Of a stretch of DNA of 64,000 bases, positions 24,263-32,752 are shown piece after piece. The position numbers and the translations under genes were made by a program. The notes under the pieces are model-generated. The model ran no database searches. It saw only the letters and a list, made by a program, of their open reading frames with translations, and had not been told where the DNA came from. How positions within the stretch are numbered: position 1 is the first letter of the stretch; every line of letters begins with the position of its first letter. Source of the stretch: Mycobacterium sp. UM_CSW (GTDB lineage Bacteria > Actinomycetota > Actinomycetes > Mycobacteriales > Mycobacteriaceae); assembly GCF_000455205.1 (NCBI RefSeq), contig NZ_AUWQ01000038.1, forward strand, positions 1 to 64,000. The letters are read 5' to 3'.

Positions 24263-25363
24263 TCAGATCAGGGTCAGGAAGGCCGCGCCGAGCAGGCCGG
24301 CCGCGATCATCACGACCACCGCCGTCGCGACGGCCCGCCAGCCCAAGCTGCGGGCGACCATCACCGCACCCGGGACGCTGACGGCCGGGAGGGTGATCAA
24401 CAGCGCGCCGAGGGTTCCCGACGAGACGCCGAGCAGCGCCAGGCCCTGCAGGATCGGGATCTCGCCCGCCGTCGGGATGACGATGAGCGTGCCGACGACC
24501 GCCGCGAGCACCACGACCAGCAGGCCGCCCTGCTGCAGGCGGGTCAGGGACAGCAGCCAGCCGCGGAACGCGCCGAGTGCAAGCACCAGGACGGCGTACT
24601 CGGGCAGCAGGACCAGGCACAAGCGCAGCAGGGCTACCGCGAAGCTTCGGGCGGGCGCCCAAGGCTGCGGCGCGGGTGTCTCGGGCGGCGGAACCCGCCG
24701 CGACCGCGTCATCAGGCCGACGACAGTCGCGACGCCGACCACCGCGGCGATCCCGACCACCAACCTGGTCAGCGCCCACTGCCACGGCGCGACGAACACC
24801 AGGAATACCAGTACCGCGGGATTCAGCACGGGGTTTCCCAACCAATACGCGATCGCGGCGACTCGGCTGACCCCGTTGCGCCGCAAGGTGACGGCGACCG
24901 GGGCGGCGCAGCACGTGCACATCATCGACGGCATGCCGGCAAGGCCGCCGGCCACCGCGCTGGAGACCAGGCGGCGCCGGTTCAGCACGCGGGGCAACCA
25001 CGAGGGCGGTATGAATGCCTGAATCGACGCGCTGATCAGCAGCGCCACCACCAGCGCCTGCCAAATGGACAGGACGTAGGCGTGGAAGAACGTCGTGGCG
25101 GCATGCCAGGTCGGGGCGTCGCCACTGTGCACGCCGCCCACGGTGAGGATGTTCGATCCCGGCCAGTGATGGGTTCGCTGGGCCCTCAGTGCTTTCGTCG
25201 CATACGGCGTCCACTTGGCCCACAGCAGCCCCGTCACGAACACCGCTGCGGTGGCGACGGCGCCTAGCGCCACACCCGCGCGGCCCGGCGAGCGAATTGC
25301 GTTGACACCCAATGGCAGCGCCACGCCCACTGACGCTAACGGACAATCCCTGGCAGCGCCCAC
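24263..25363 (-). CDS. DUF318/YraQ-type permease (ArsP-like)
   Basis: A 366-residue membrane protein with about eight to ten helices. The family signature is the pair of conserved blocks GGLAGMPSMMCTCCAAPVAV and VIPTAGEIPILQGLALLG, plus AYWLGNPVLNPAVLVF. Members export small toxic solutes, for example trivalent organoarsenicals by ArsP; the substrate here is unknown. The start is uncertain, since several GTG/TTG codons lie between 25363 and 25306. Confidence 0.82.
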   Translation of the reverse strand: MGAARDCPLASVGVALPLGVNAIRSPGRAGVALGAVATAAVFVTGLLWAKWTPYATKALRAQRTHHWPGSNILTVGGVHSGDAPTWHAATTFFHAYVLSIWQALVVALLISASIQAFIPPSWLPRVLNRRRLVSSAVAGGLAGMPSMMCTCCAAPVAVTLRRNGVSRVAAIAYWLGNPVLNPAVLVFLVFVAPWQWALTRLVVGIAAVVGVATVVGLMTRSRRVPPPETPAPQPWAPARSFAVALLRLCLVLLPEYAVLVLALGAFRGWLLSLTRLQQGGLLVVVLAAVVGTLIVIPTAGEIPILQGLALLGVSSGTLGALLITLPAVSVPGAVMVARSLGWRAVATAVVVMIAAGLLGAAFLTLI

Positions 25364-25446
25364 CGGGGCCGACGGGCTCGAAGGATCGCCCGCGCCACGC
25401 CACGCGATGGCCCCCGAAAACGGACTTACCGGTTAGTCTCGGCATC

Positions 25447-26277
25447 GTGTACGGGGCTACCGAGACCGGATACAGCCGATACGTCGCCATCGGGGACAGC
25501 CAGACCGAGGGCCTGTGGGACGGTAACGACACCGTCGGCTTCCTCGGGTTCGCCGACCGGCTCGCCGCAATGATCGATTCGCACTATCCCGGCCTGCACT
25601 ACGCCAACCTGGCGATCCGCGGCAAGCTGGTGGCCGACGTGCTGCACGAGCAGCTTCCGCCGGCGCTCGCGATGCGGCCGGACCTGATCACCGTGTGCGT
25701 CGGGATGAACGACGTCATCCAGCCGGGAAACTCGTTCGGCCGGGCGCTGGCCAACCTCGATCACATGCACGCCGCGCTCGCCGAATCCGGGGCGACGGTG
25801 GTGACCACCACCTTCCCCAACGTCGCGCAATTCCTCCCGCTCGGCCGGCTCGTCTCCGGGCGGCTCGCCCGCATCAACGACGCGATCCGGGCCGCTGCCG
25901 ACCAATACGGCTTCCGGCTGGTCGACCTCTACGACGCGCCCTCGATGCGCGACCTGGACACCTGGGACGTCGACCGTGTGCACGCGTCCACCAAGGGCCA
26001 CATCCTGTTTGCCGCCGCGGCCGCCGAGGCCCTGAATCTGCCCGGCAGCAACCATGATTGGGCCGTGGCGAGCGGCAGCCCCACGCGGCTGTCGTTCCGG
26101 ACCCGAACCTACGGGCAGCTGCGCTGGACGCAGGAAAAGTTCATGCCGTGGGTGTGGCGGCGCATGCGCGGCAAATCCTCGGCCGACGGGCGGGTGCCCA
26201 AGCGCCCGCGACTGGAACCGGTCACCGCACCGGGTACGGCGCGCTTTGTCCGTCAGTCAGGCATCCTTGACCCATGA
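25447..26277 (+). CDS. SGNH/GDSL-family esterase
   Basis: A 276-residue SGNH hydrolase. Block I is VAIGDSQTEGLWDG with the nucleophile Ser. Block III is VCVGMNDVIQ, and block V is DRVHASTKGH with the Asp-x-x-His pair. The C-terminal part beyond residue 205 is basic (FMPWVWRRMRGK). The start is GTG 25447, not the long upstream frame. Its stop overlaps the DedA start by ATGA, so the two are coupled. It acts on esters of lipids or acylated sugars; substrate unknown. Confidence 0.87.
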   Translation: MYGATETGYSRYVAIGDSQTEGLWDGNDTVGFLGFADRLAAMIDSHYPGLHYANLAIRGKLVADVLHEQLPPALAMRPDLITVCVGMNDVIQPGNSFGRALANLDHMHAALAESGATVVTTTFPNVAQFLPLGRLVSGRLARINDAIRAAADQYGFRLVDLYDAPSMRDLDTWDVDRVHASTKGHILFAAAAAEALNLPGSNHDWAVASGSPTRLSFRTRTYGQLRWTQEKFMPWVWRRMRGKSSADGRVPKRPRLEPVTAPGTARFVRQSGILDP

Positions 26278-26933
26278 ATGTGGAGGCTTTGCTGCAGTCG
26301 ATCCCACCGCTGCTCGTCTACCTGGTAGTCGGCGGTGTGGTCGGGGTGGAGAGCCTGGGCGTTCCCCTTCCCGGTGAGATCGTGCTGGTCAGCGCGGCGC
26401 TGATGTCGTCGCACCACGACCTGGCCGTCAATCCCGTCGGCGTCGGCGCCGCCGCGGTGATCGGCGCGGTGGTCGGCGACTCGATCGGCTATTCGGTCGG
26501 GCGCCGGTACGGGCTGCCGCTCTTCGACCGGCTCGGCCGGCGGTTCCCCAAACACTTCGGCCCCGGACACGTCGCGCTCGCCGAAAAGCTGTTCAACCGC
26601 TGGGGCGTCCGCGCGGTGTTCTTCGGCCGCTTCATCGCCCTGCTGCGGATCTTTGCCGGCCCGCTCGCCGGCGCGCTCAAGATGCCCTACCCGCGCTTCC
26701 TGGCGGCCAACGTCTCCGGCGGCATCTGCTGGGCGGGCGGCACCACCGCGCTCGTGTACTTCGCCGGAATGGCCGCCGAACGCTGGCTGGAGCGGTTCTC
26801 CTGGATCGGGCTGGTGGTCGCCGTCGTGTGCGGCATCACGGCCGCGATCCTGCTGCGCGAACGCACGTCGCGGATGATCGCCGAGCTGGAAGAAGAGCAT
26901 TACCGCAAAGCCGAAGCCACCGACGCGGCTTAA
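26274..26933 (+). CDS. DedA/SNARE-associated family membrane protein (Rv2637-like)
   Basis: A 219-residue DedA protein. The opening helix is LLVYLVVGGVVGVESLGVPLPGE, in which the E-x-x-G-x-P-x-P-G-E motif is characteristic. GDSIGYSVGRRYG and FFGRFIALLRIFAGPLAG (re-entrant loop with the Phe-x-R-x-x-P-like motif) follow, and a C-terminal helix ends the protein. DedA proteins translocate polyprenyl- or phospho-lipids and support envelope homeostasis. It is coupled to the upstream esterase. It resembles M. tuberculosis dedA (Rv2637). Confidence 0.88.
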   Translation: MNVEALLQSIPPLLVYLVVGGVVGVESLGVPLPGEIVLVSAALMSSHHDLAVNPVGVGAAAVIGAVVGDSIGYSVGRRYGLPLFDRLGRRFPKHFGPGHVALAEKLFNRWGVRAVFFGRFIALLRIFAGPLAGALKMPYPRFLAANVSGGICWAGGTTALVYFAGMAAERWLERFSWIGLVVAVVCGITAAILLRERTSRMIAELEEEHYRKAEATDAA

Positions 26934-27085
26934 TCGGGCTGACGAGCGCGCGCTCTGCTCCGTGGCCGCTTAGCGTGAATCCATGGTTTTGCGCGTGCGT
27001 CCAGGGTGGGAAAGTCGCCCGGATCCCGCCATCAGTTCACGCTGAAAGCCCAGGATTCACACTCAAGGCCCTGAGCCGGCCGGGC

Positions 27086-27706
27086 TTAACCCACCGCCTC
27101 GCCGATGTCGATCGGCTCGACCGGGCGGTGCTCCTCGATGAGCGAGAGGCCCATCTTGCGGGCGCGCTGGGCGGCGTCCAGGTCCCCCACCACCGCCAGG
27201 ATCATCGCGCCCTTCATCAGGATGTGCCAGGACGACGCGAACTCCTCGACGTCGGTCAGCCCGGCCGCGACGGCGCGGCGGCGCACGATGTCGCGGACGT
27301 GGTCGATGTGGGCGATGCAGGCCTGGCCGGCGGGATGGTCGGCGCCCAACTCCAGGAGCACATTGATGAACGAGCAGCCCTCGTAGCCGTCGCGCGACTG
27401 GAACCAGTCGTGCAGCACGTCGAAGATCGCGAGCAGCTGTTCCTCGGGGGTGCTGCCCCGCTGCCGGGACTGCTCCTCGATCAGGCCGTGCGTCCAGACC
27501 TCCTCGCGGCGCTGCAGCACGGCCAGCACCAGCGCGTCCTTGGTCGGAAAGTGGCGGTAGAGGGTCGCCCTGGCCACGCCGGCCCGCACGACCACCTCGT
27601 CGGTGCCCACGGCGCGGATCCCACGCCGGCTGAACAGCTCATATGCCGCGTTAAGAATGCGTTCGCGAGCCGAGCTGATGACAGGAGTGACATCGTCGCT
27701 TGCCAT
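27086..27706 (-). CDS. TetR-family transcriptional regulator
   Basis: A 206-residue TetR protein (211 if ATG 27721 is used). The HTH domain is ILNAAYELFSRRGIRAVGTD followed by VVRAGVARATLYRHFPTKDA. A C-terminal ligand domain of the type with GYEGCSFINVLLELG and HILMKGAMILAVVGD follows. It is divergent from the STAS gene, and two AGACAG/CTGTCT palindromes lie in the intergenic region, so autoregulation and control of the STAS-YbdK operon are likely. Confidence 0.85.
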   Translation of the reverse strand: MASDDVTPVISSARERILNAAYELFSRRGIRAVGTDEVVVRAGVARATLYRHFPTKDALVLAVLQRREEVWTHGLIEEQSRQRGSTPEEQLLAIFDVLHDWFQSRDGYEGCSFINVLLELGADHPAGQACIAHIDHVRDIVRRRAVAAGLTDVEEFASSWHILMKGAMILAVVGDLDAAQRARKMGLSLIEEHRPVEPIDIGEAVG

Positions 27707-27740
27707 ACCGGGCCTTACCATACTCTTATCAGCCTAAGGT

Positions 27741-27810
27741 AGACAGACTGCCCTGTCTCGTTATACAAATGAGATTCGCGCAGTTCGCGCAGCGTCTGTC
27801 TTCAGACAGA
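27741..27810. promoter_or_regulatory. Two palindromic TetR operator candidates
   Basis: Site 1 is AGACAG-ACTGCC-CTGTCT at 27741-27758. Site 2 is TCTGTCT-TC-AGACAGA at 27795-27810, a perfect 16-bp palindrome. They share the AGACAG/CTGTCT arms and lie between the tetR start and the STAS gene start (27862). Confidence 0.6.
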
Positions 27811-27861
27811 AGGACGGGCATCCATCCCGGCGCCCGGCGTCGGTAGATTAGGGAGTCCCTC

Positions 27862-28299
27862 ATGAGCCTGACTACTGCGGAATCAACCTTCAGTCCGCAC
27901 CTGACGCTCAGCACGCGGCTGGTCCACGAGCTGGGTGACCCACACAGCACGCTGCGGGCGACAACCGACCGCAACGGCGCGGCAGTGATCATCTACGCCG
28001 GCGGCGAGATCGACGCCTGCAACGAGCACACCTGGCGCCTGCTGGTGAGCGAGGCCGCCAGCATCGTCATCCCGCCCGGCCCCTTCGTCATCGACGTCAG
28101 CGGCCTCGAGTTCATGGGCTGCTGCGCGTTCGGGGTGCTGGCCGACGAGGCCAAGCGGTGTCGAGAGCGCGGCATCGAGTTGCGCCTGGTCACCTGCGAA
28201 CCGTTCGTCGCCCGCATCGTCGACGCCTGCGGGCTGAACCGCCTGCTGCCGGTTTACCCGACCGCGGACGCCGCGCTCGCGTCGAGCGCTCGCTGGTAA
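27862..28299 (+). CDS. STAS-domain anti-sigma-factor antagonist-like protein (Rv2638-like)
   Basis: A 145-residue protein with a STAS domain from about residue 40 (AVIIYAGGEIDACNEHTWRLL, then FVIDVSGLEFMGCCAFGVLADE). In classical antagonists the block reads D-x-S-x-x-x-F-x-D-S-x-G, and the second Ser is phosphorylated. Here it is G-C-C, so the usual phosphoacceptor Ser is absent. It precedes the YbdK gene by 34 bp and likely shares its mRNA. It may be a constitutively active antagonist or a divergent sensor. Confidence 0.82.
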   Translation: MSLTTAESTFSPHLTLSTRLVHELGDPHSTLRATTDRNGAAVIIYAGGEIDACNEHTWRLLVSEAASIVIPPGPFVIDVSGLEFMGCCAFGVLADEAKRCRERGIELRLVTCEPFVARIVDACGLNRLLPVYPTADAALASSARW

Positions 28300-28333
28300 G
28301 CACGCCCCAGTCAATCGGCCGATAATCGGCTGA

Positions 28334-29419
28334 ATGAGCGGGCTTCCCACCTTCGGTGCGGAGGAGGAATTCCTCCTCGTCGACCCGCGTACCGGTCAAC
28401 CGGCCCCCCGCAACGCCGCGGTGGCCGAGGAAGCCGAGCGGCGGGGCGCGACCCTGCAGCTGGAATTGAGCAGCTGCCAGGTCGAGACCAACTCCAGCGT
28501 CACGGCGACCAGCGCGGAACTGGGCGAGCAGCTCACCCGGCTGCGCCGCGCCGCCGCCGAGGCCGCCGAGGCCGCGGGGGTGCAGCTGCTCGCTACCGGC
28601 CTCCCGCCCAGCACGCCGCACGAGTTTCCCCTGACCGACACACCCCGGTACCGCCGGATCGGCGAGGCGTACGGGATGGTCGCGCACGAGCAGGGCATCT
28701 GCGGGTGTCACGTCCACGTGGAGGTGCCCGACCGGGCCGCCGCGATCCGGGTCAGCAACTGGCTGCGGCCGTGGCTGCCGTCACTGCTTGCGCTGTCGGC
28801 AAATTCGCGGGTGTATCGCAACGCCGACAGCGGCTACGCGAGCTGGCGCAGTGTGCTGTGGCGGCGCTGGCCGGTGGCCGGGCCGCCGCCGTTCTTCCCC
28901 GCGCCCGAAGAGTACGACCGCACGGTGCGCATGTTGATCGACAGCGAGGTCATCCTCGACCACAAGATGGTCTATTGGGACGTGCGCCCGTCGGAGAACT
29001 TCCCGACCGTCGAGATCCGGGTGGCCGACGTGCCGGCCACGGTCGACGAGACGGTGCTGCTGGCCACGTTGGTCAGGGCCGCGGTGATGACGGCGCTCGA
29101 CGAGCGAAGCGGGGAAAACGAGCGCCTGCCGCCCGCGGCGCTGCGGGCCGCGTACTGGAAGGCCGCGCACGACGGGCTCGCGGGGCACACGCTCGACCTG
29201 ATCCACGGAAGTGGGGCGGTGCCGGTGCGCCAGATGTTGGGCGCGCTGGTGCAGCGGGTGCGCCCGGCGCTGGACGCGCTCGGTGAATACGACCGCGTTA
29301 CAACCGAACTCGACCGCGTCGCCAAGCAGGGCAACGGGGCGATGCGTCAGCTGCGGGCGTGGCAAAAGCGCCACGACGTGATGGACGTCATCGCCGAAGC
29401 CGTCGTCAACCCACGCTGA
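28334..29419 (+). CDS. YbdK-type carboxylate-amine ligase (weak glutamate-cysteine ligase family)
   Basis: A 361-residue member of the GCS2/YbdK family: TFGAEEEFLLVDPRTGQPAP (substrate/ATP strand), QVETNSSVTAT, GMVAHEQGICGCHVHVEVPD and FPTVEIRVADVPATVDET. These carry the metal- and ATP-binding residues. YbdK enzymes form gamma-glutamyl or similar amide bonds with weak glutamate-cysteine ligase activity. Mycobacteria use mycothiol, so a different product is likely. It resembles M. tuberculosis Rv0433. Its end overlaps the convergent TauE gene by 14 bp. Confidence 0.88.
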   Translation: MSGLPTFGAEEEFLLVDPRTGQPAPRNAAVAEEAERRGATLQLELSSCQVETNSSVTATSAELGEQLTRLRRAAAEAAEAAGVQLLATGLPPSTPHEFPLTDTPRYRRIGEAYGMVAHEQGICGCHVHVEVPDRAAAIRVSNWLRPWLPSLLALSANSRVYRNADSGYASWRSVLWRRWPVAGPPPFFPAPEEYDRTVRMLIDSEVILDHKMVYWDVRPSENFPTVEIRVADVPATVDETVLLATLVRAAVMTALDERSGENERLPPAALRAAYWKAAHDGLAGHTLDLIHGSGAVPVRQMLGALVQRVRPALDALGEYDRVTTELDRVAKQGNGAMRQLRAWQKRHDVMDVIAEAVVNPR

Positions 29420-30191
29420 GCAGACGGTACAGGCCGATCAGCCCGACCACCACGATCGTCGAGCGCAACGCCGTCGGCGACAGCCGGCGCCCGTAGCGCG
29501 CCCCGACCAGTCCCCCGACCAGCGAGCCCGCCGCGATCAACCCGGCGACCGGCCAGCTGATCCGGCCGAACGCCACCAGCGAATAGCTCACCGCCGCAAC
29601 CACGTTCACCACCAGGGTCAGCAAATTCTTGGCGGCGTTCATGCGCTGCACCGACTCGGGCAGCAGCGCGCCCATGACACCGACCAGCAGGATGCCCTGC
29701 GCGGCGGTGAAGTAGCCGCCGTAGACCGCGACGGCAAACGTCCCGAACACCAGTAGGGCCTTGCGTGCCGGCGTGATGTGTTCGGGCGAACGCCCCGCCT
29801 CTTCCGCGCGCTGCGCCGCCCACGTCTGCAGCTTCGGCCCGATCACCACCAGCACCAGCGCCAGCACCAACAGCACCGGAACGACGCGGGCGAACACCGT
29901 CGGGGGCAGGTGCAGCAGCAGGAAGGCGCCCAGCACCGCACCGGCCAGCGACGCCGGCAGCTGCCACCGCAGCCGATCCCACTGCCCGGCCAGCTCGGCG
30001 CGATAGCCCCAGGTGCCCGACACGCTGCCCGCCACCAGGCCGACCGCGTTCGACATGGTGGCCGTGACAGGCGGATAGCCGAGGGCGACGAGCGTCGGGA
30101 AGGTGACCAGGGTGCCCGATCCGACGAGGGCGTTGATGGCGCCGGCAGCGAACCCGGCCACGACGATCAAAACCATATGGGAGAGCAGCAC
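29406..30191 (-). CDS. TauE/SafE-family sulfite/anion exporter
   Basis: A 261-residue membrane protein of the TauE/SafE family with about seven or eight helices. The repeat signatures are FAAGAINALVGSGTLVTFPTLVALG at the N terminus and YGGYFTAAQGILLVGVMGAL in the second half. Members move sulfite, sulfoacetate or other organosulfur anions. The start is GTG 30191 or possibly ATG 30176. Confidence 0.85.
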   Translation of the reverse strand: MLLSHMVLIVVAGFAAGAINALVGSGTLVTFPTLVALGYPPVTATMSNAVGLVAGSVSGTWGYRAELAGQWDRLRWQLPASLAGAVLGAFLLLHLPPTVFARVVPVLLVLALVLVVIGPKLQTWAAQRAEEAGRSPEHITPARKALLVFGTFAVAVYGGYFTAAQGILLVGVMGALLPESVQRMNAAKNLLTLVVNVVAAVSYSLVAFGRISWPVAGLIAAGSLVGGLVGARYGRRLSPTALRSTIVVVGLIGLYRLLSVG

Positions 30192-30212
30192 TCCCGCGAA
30201 GTTTAGTCGGCC

Positions 30213-31136
30213 TTAGACGGGCGGCGCTTCGGGCCCGCGGTCCACGCCGGTTCGCAGCTTGACCGACGCCGAATACGCGATGCTGCGGAAGTGCAGCACC
30301 GGATCGTCGGAGGGTTCGATGCCGTCGGTGACGCGCATCGGGTCGAACACGACGATGTCGCCGCCGTGCTCGCGCTGCGTGTCCAGGCCGTCGATCTGCA
30401 GCGTGCCGACGGTGACGATCTGCGTGCTCTGCCAGGCCGCCGACGGGTCGACCGTCGAGTCGTCCGGTCCGGCGATCTGGACGCGGAAGTCGAACCGGAC
30501 GGGACCGGTTGCCAGGCGCGCGTTCAGTTCGTCGGTGAGAAAGTCCGGGCCGTCACTTTGGGGGGCCGGCGCCTCGGACTCGGTGGCCGGAACCCAGTGG
30601 TAGCGAACGAATCTGGCGCTCCCGTCGGCGGCGACCCAGCGGAAGGCGTGCAGGCCGTGGTATTCGATGGTGGCGTAGCTGGTCGGGACCTTGTTGGCGT
30701 CGCGCAGCACGGGCAGCGCGCCGAACAGCCGCGGATGGGTCAGAAAGTACTTGGCCATCCGCAGCGGCGTCGTCGGGCTGGGCCGCATCGCCTTGAGCAG
30801 ATCGACGAACCCGTCCGGCGTGTTGGAGACGAACAGCCGGGCGGTCTGCGTCGAGACGTCGGTGGTGGACCCGTCGGGCAGCGTGAACTTCACCGCGAGC
30901 CCGCGCACCCCGGGCGCGCCGTCGCGCTGAGACGGGTTCCCGGAACCGTTGGAGAAGCGGATCAGCGCGGGCACCGTCGAGCCGTCGAGGTGCTTGGCGC
31001 GCGAAAGGCCCGCCGCATCGGGGGTCGCGGTGAACGTGCCGCGGTACAGCGTGCCTTTGGCGTGCAGCGCGCGATAGCCCGGCTGCGCGCCGCCGGTGCC
31101 TCGAATCGCCGCGATCGCCTCGTCGGGAGTGACCAT
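30213..31136 (-). CDS. Small catalase-family haem protein
   Basis: A 307-residue catalase-fold protein, shorter than typical catalases (about 480). Blocks seen are HAKGTLYRGTFTATPDAAGL (catalytic His region), VPALIRFSNGSGNPSQRDGAPGVRGLAVKF-like core, and a C-terminal haem-ligand segment FRSIAYSASVKLR with the proximal Tyr. Mini-catalases of this SrpA-like type often act as organic peroxidases. It lies 21 bp from the TauE gene, on the same strand. Confidence 0.82.
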   Translation of the reverse strand: MVTPDEAIAAIRGTGGAQPGYRALHAKGTLYRGTFTATPDAAGLSRAKHLDGSTVPALIRFSNGSGNPSQRDGAPGVRGLAVKFTLPDGSTTDVSTQTARLFVSNTPDGFVDLLKAMRPSPTTPLRMAKYFLTHPRLFGALPVLRDANKVPTSYATIEYHGLHAFRWVAADGSARFVRYHWVPATESEAPAPQSDGPDFLTDELNARLATGPVRFDFRVQIAGPDDSTVDPSAAWQSTQIVTVGTLQIDGLDTQREHGGDIVVFDPMRVTDGIEPSDDPVLHFRSIAYSASVKLRTGVDRGPEAPPV

Positions 31137-31153
31137 GCGCGAATCTTAAGGCG

Positions 31154-31942
31154 CTAGTCGGGCAAGCCGAAGAGTTTGACGACACCGTGATCGCGACCGG
31201 CGGTGTAGCCGCCGTCGACGGCGATGGCCTGGCCGCTGACGAACGAGGCGTCGGGCGACAGCAGGAACGCCGCCATCGCCGCGACCTCCTCGGGCTGGCC
31301 GAACCGTTGCAGGGCGTGCTCCTCGGTGATCGACGCCAGCGGGCCCTCCATCCCCGGCAGCCCGAAAACGCCTTGGGCCATGGGGGTTTCGATGAAGCCG
31401 GGGCAGACGGCGTTGGCGCGGATGCCGCTGGGCCCGTAGTCGAGCGCGATGTTTTTGGTGAGCAGGACGACGCCGCCCTTGGCCGCGTTGTAGGAGCTGC
31501 CGCCGGCCGTGCCCTCCAGGCCCTCGATGCTGGCGACGGTGACGATCGAGCCCCGCTCCCCGTCGACGCGGGGTTGCTCGATCATCCTGGCCAGCGCCGC
31601 CTTGGCCACCAGGAACGTGCCGGTCAGGTTGATGCCGATCACCCGCTCCCATTCCTTGCGGTCGAGCAGGTGCACCGGGCCGCCTCCCGCGACGCCCGCC
31701 GCGTGGAACACGCCGTCGAGGCGGTCGGGGACGGCGGCCAGCACCGCGGCGATGGCATCCTCGTCGGTGATGTCAGCGGTGACGAAGTGGAATTCGGCAC
31801 CCAGGTCGGGTGGGGCCGCCACGTCGGCGCCGACGACGGTGCCGCCCTCGGCGAGCAGGCGCCGCGCGGTGGCCAATCCGATGCCGGACGCCGCCCCCGT
31901 CACGACGAAGGTGCGGGACCGGGCGCGATCGGCGTTGACCAT
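31154..31942 (-). CDS. Short-chain dehydrogenase/reductase
   Basis: A 262-residue classical SDR. Cofactor motif is VVTGAASGIGLATARRL; NAD(P) ribose region VVGADVA; HAAGVAGG; catalytic Ser near TVASIEGLEG; YNAAKGG (YxxxK); and C-terminal DGGYTAG. ATG 31942 is preferred over the longer ORF. The substrate is unknown. It lies 17 bp upstream of the catalase-like gene on the same strand. Confidence 0.85.
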   Translation of the reverse strand: MVNADRARSRTFVVTGAASGIGLATARRLLAEGGTVVGADVAAPPDLGAEFHFVTADITDEDAIAAVLAAVPDRLDGVFHAAGVAGGGPVHLLDRKEWERVIGINLTGTFLVAKAALARMIEQPRVDGERGSIVTVASIEGLEGTAGGSSYNAAKGGVVLLTKNIALDYGPSGIRANAVCPGFIETPMAQGVFGLPGMEGPLASITEEHALQRFGQPEEVAAMAAFLLSPDASFVSGQAIAVDGGYTAGRDHGVVKLFGLPD

Positions 31943-31990
31943 GGCAGTGATAGTGGCACACCGGCGCCCGGTCTGCGCCGACGGCGCAGC

Positions 31991-32020
31991 GTGTGAGCCC
32001 ACGGCGTCGCGTGTGAGCCC
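31991..32020 (+). repeat. Short direct repeat GTGTGAGCCC, 20-bp period
   Basis: GTGTGAGCCC occurs at 31991-32000 and 32011-32020, each preceded by GC. Inverted relatives (TTCACAC, GCGCACACGC) follow near 32055-32081. The stretch lies between the SDR and CGNR genes. A related GTGAATCC/TTCACGCT/GGATTCACAC set occurs in the 26934-27085 gap, so this may be a scattered intergenic repeat family. Confidence 0.45.
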
Positions 32021-32084
32021 GGGGCGGCGGACCGGCCGGATTCCCGCCCTGTGCGCACACGCAAAGCCCTCAGTTCACACTGCG

Positions 32085-32687
32085 CTAGCGATCCGGCCGG
32101 GCGTCCCGGGTGCGCTCGTAGAACCGTCGGACCCGGGCGCGGTTGCCGCAGTCGGCGGTGCTGCACCACCGGCGGTTCTGCCGGTGACTCGTGTCGAGGA
32201 ACAGCCAGCCGCACGCCGAGTCGCCACAGCGCTTGATGCGCGACAACGGGATGGCGGTCAACAGCGTCACCGATTCGGCGGCCAGCCGATGCAGCGGCGT
32301 TTGCGCGTCCAGCGCCACCTCGTGCCACCCGGCGATGTCGCCGTCGATCGTGAGGCGTTGGGCCCGTAGCGCCGATCGGTATGCGCCGGCGACCGTGTCG
32401 GCATCGCGGGCCGACCCGCACCCCGTCCAGATGCGATGCAGCGCCTCTCTGAGCCGGACGGTCTGACGCAACGCTTTCCCGCCGGCATCGCGGTCGAAGA
32501 CGGCGAGCTGGCGCGCCTCACCGGGCGACAGCACCCCGGCGTGGCGCGCCCACGCCACCAGGTCGAGATAGCCCGCCAGGTATTCCGTCCGACGCTGCGG
32601 GTCGCCCCGCCACGCCACCGTGTTGACCAGGTCGACCGCGGGATGACCCCCGCGCAGGTCGAGTCCGGCCGCCTCCGAACGCACCAT
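32085..32687 (-). CDS. CGNR zinc-finger / ABATE domain regulator
   Basis: A 200-residue protein. The N-terminal ABATE region (LRGGHPAVDLVNTVAWRGDP) is followed by helices. A C-terminal CGNR zinc finger has CGDSACGWLFLDTSH and RRWCSTADCGNRARVRRFYE, giving four Cys and the name motif CGNR. Such proteins are probably DNA-binding regulators with a stress-related N-terminal domain. It is divergent from the EamA transporter (65-bp gap), its likely target. Confidence 0.85.
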   Translation of the reverse strand: MVRSEAAGLDLRGGHPAVDLVNTVAWRGDPQRRTEYLAGYLDLVAWARHAGVLSPGEARQLAVFDRDAGGKALRQTVRLREALHRIWTGCGSARDADTVAGAYRSALRAQRLTIDGDIAGWHEVALDAQTPLHRLAAESVTLLTAIPLSRIKRCGDSACGWLFLDTSHRQNRRWCSTADCGNRARVRRFYERTRDARPDR

Positions 32688-32752
32688 CAGTCATCACCGC
32701 CTAATTCCTAAATATCGATTTAACCATTAGACAGCCGGGTACTCGCAGCGAC

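Noticed and set aside
23436-25532. A 698-residue ORF extending the IclR gene upstream
   Set aside because: Only the last 266 residues are IclR. The rest is the antisense or shifted reading of the permease gene; ATG 24236 is the sensible start.
31154-32002. Longer SDR start at 32002
   Set aside because: The ATG at 31942 fits the conserved SDR N terminus; the extension is unlike any SDR.
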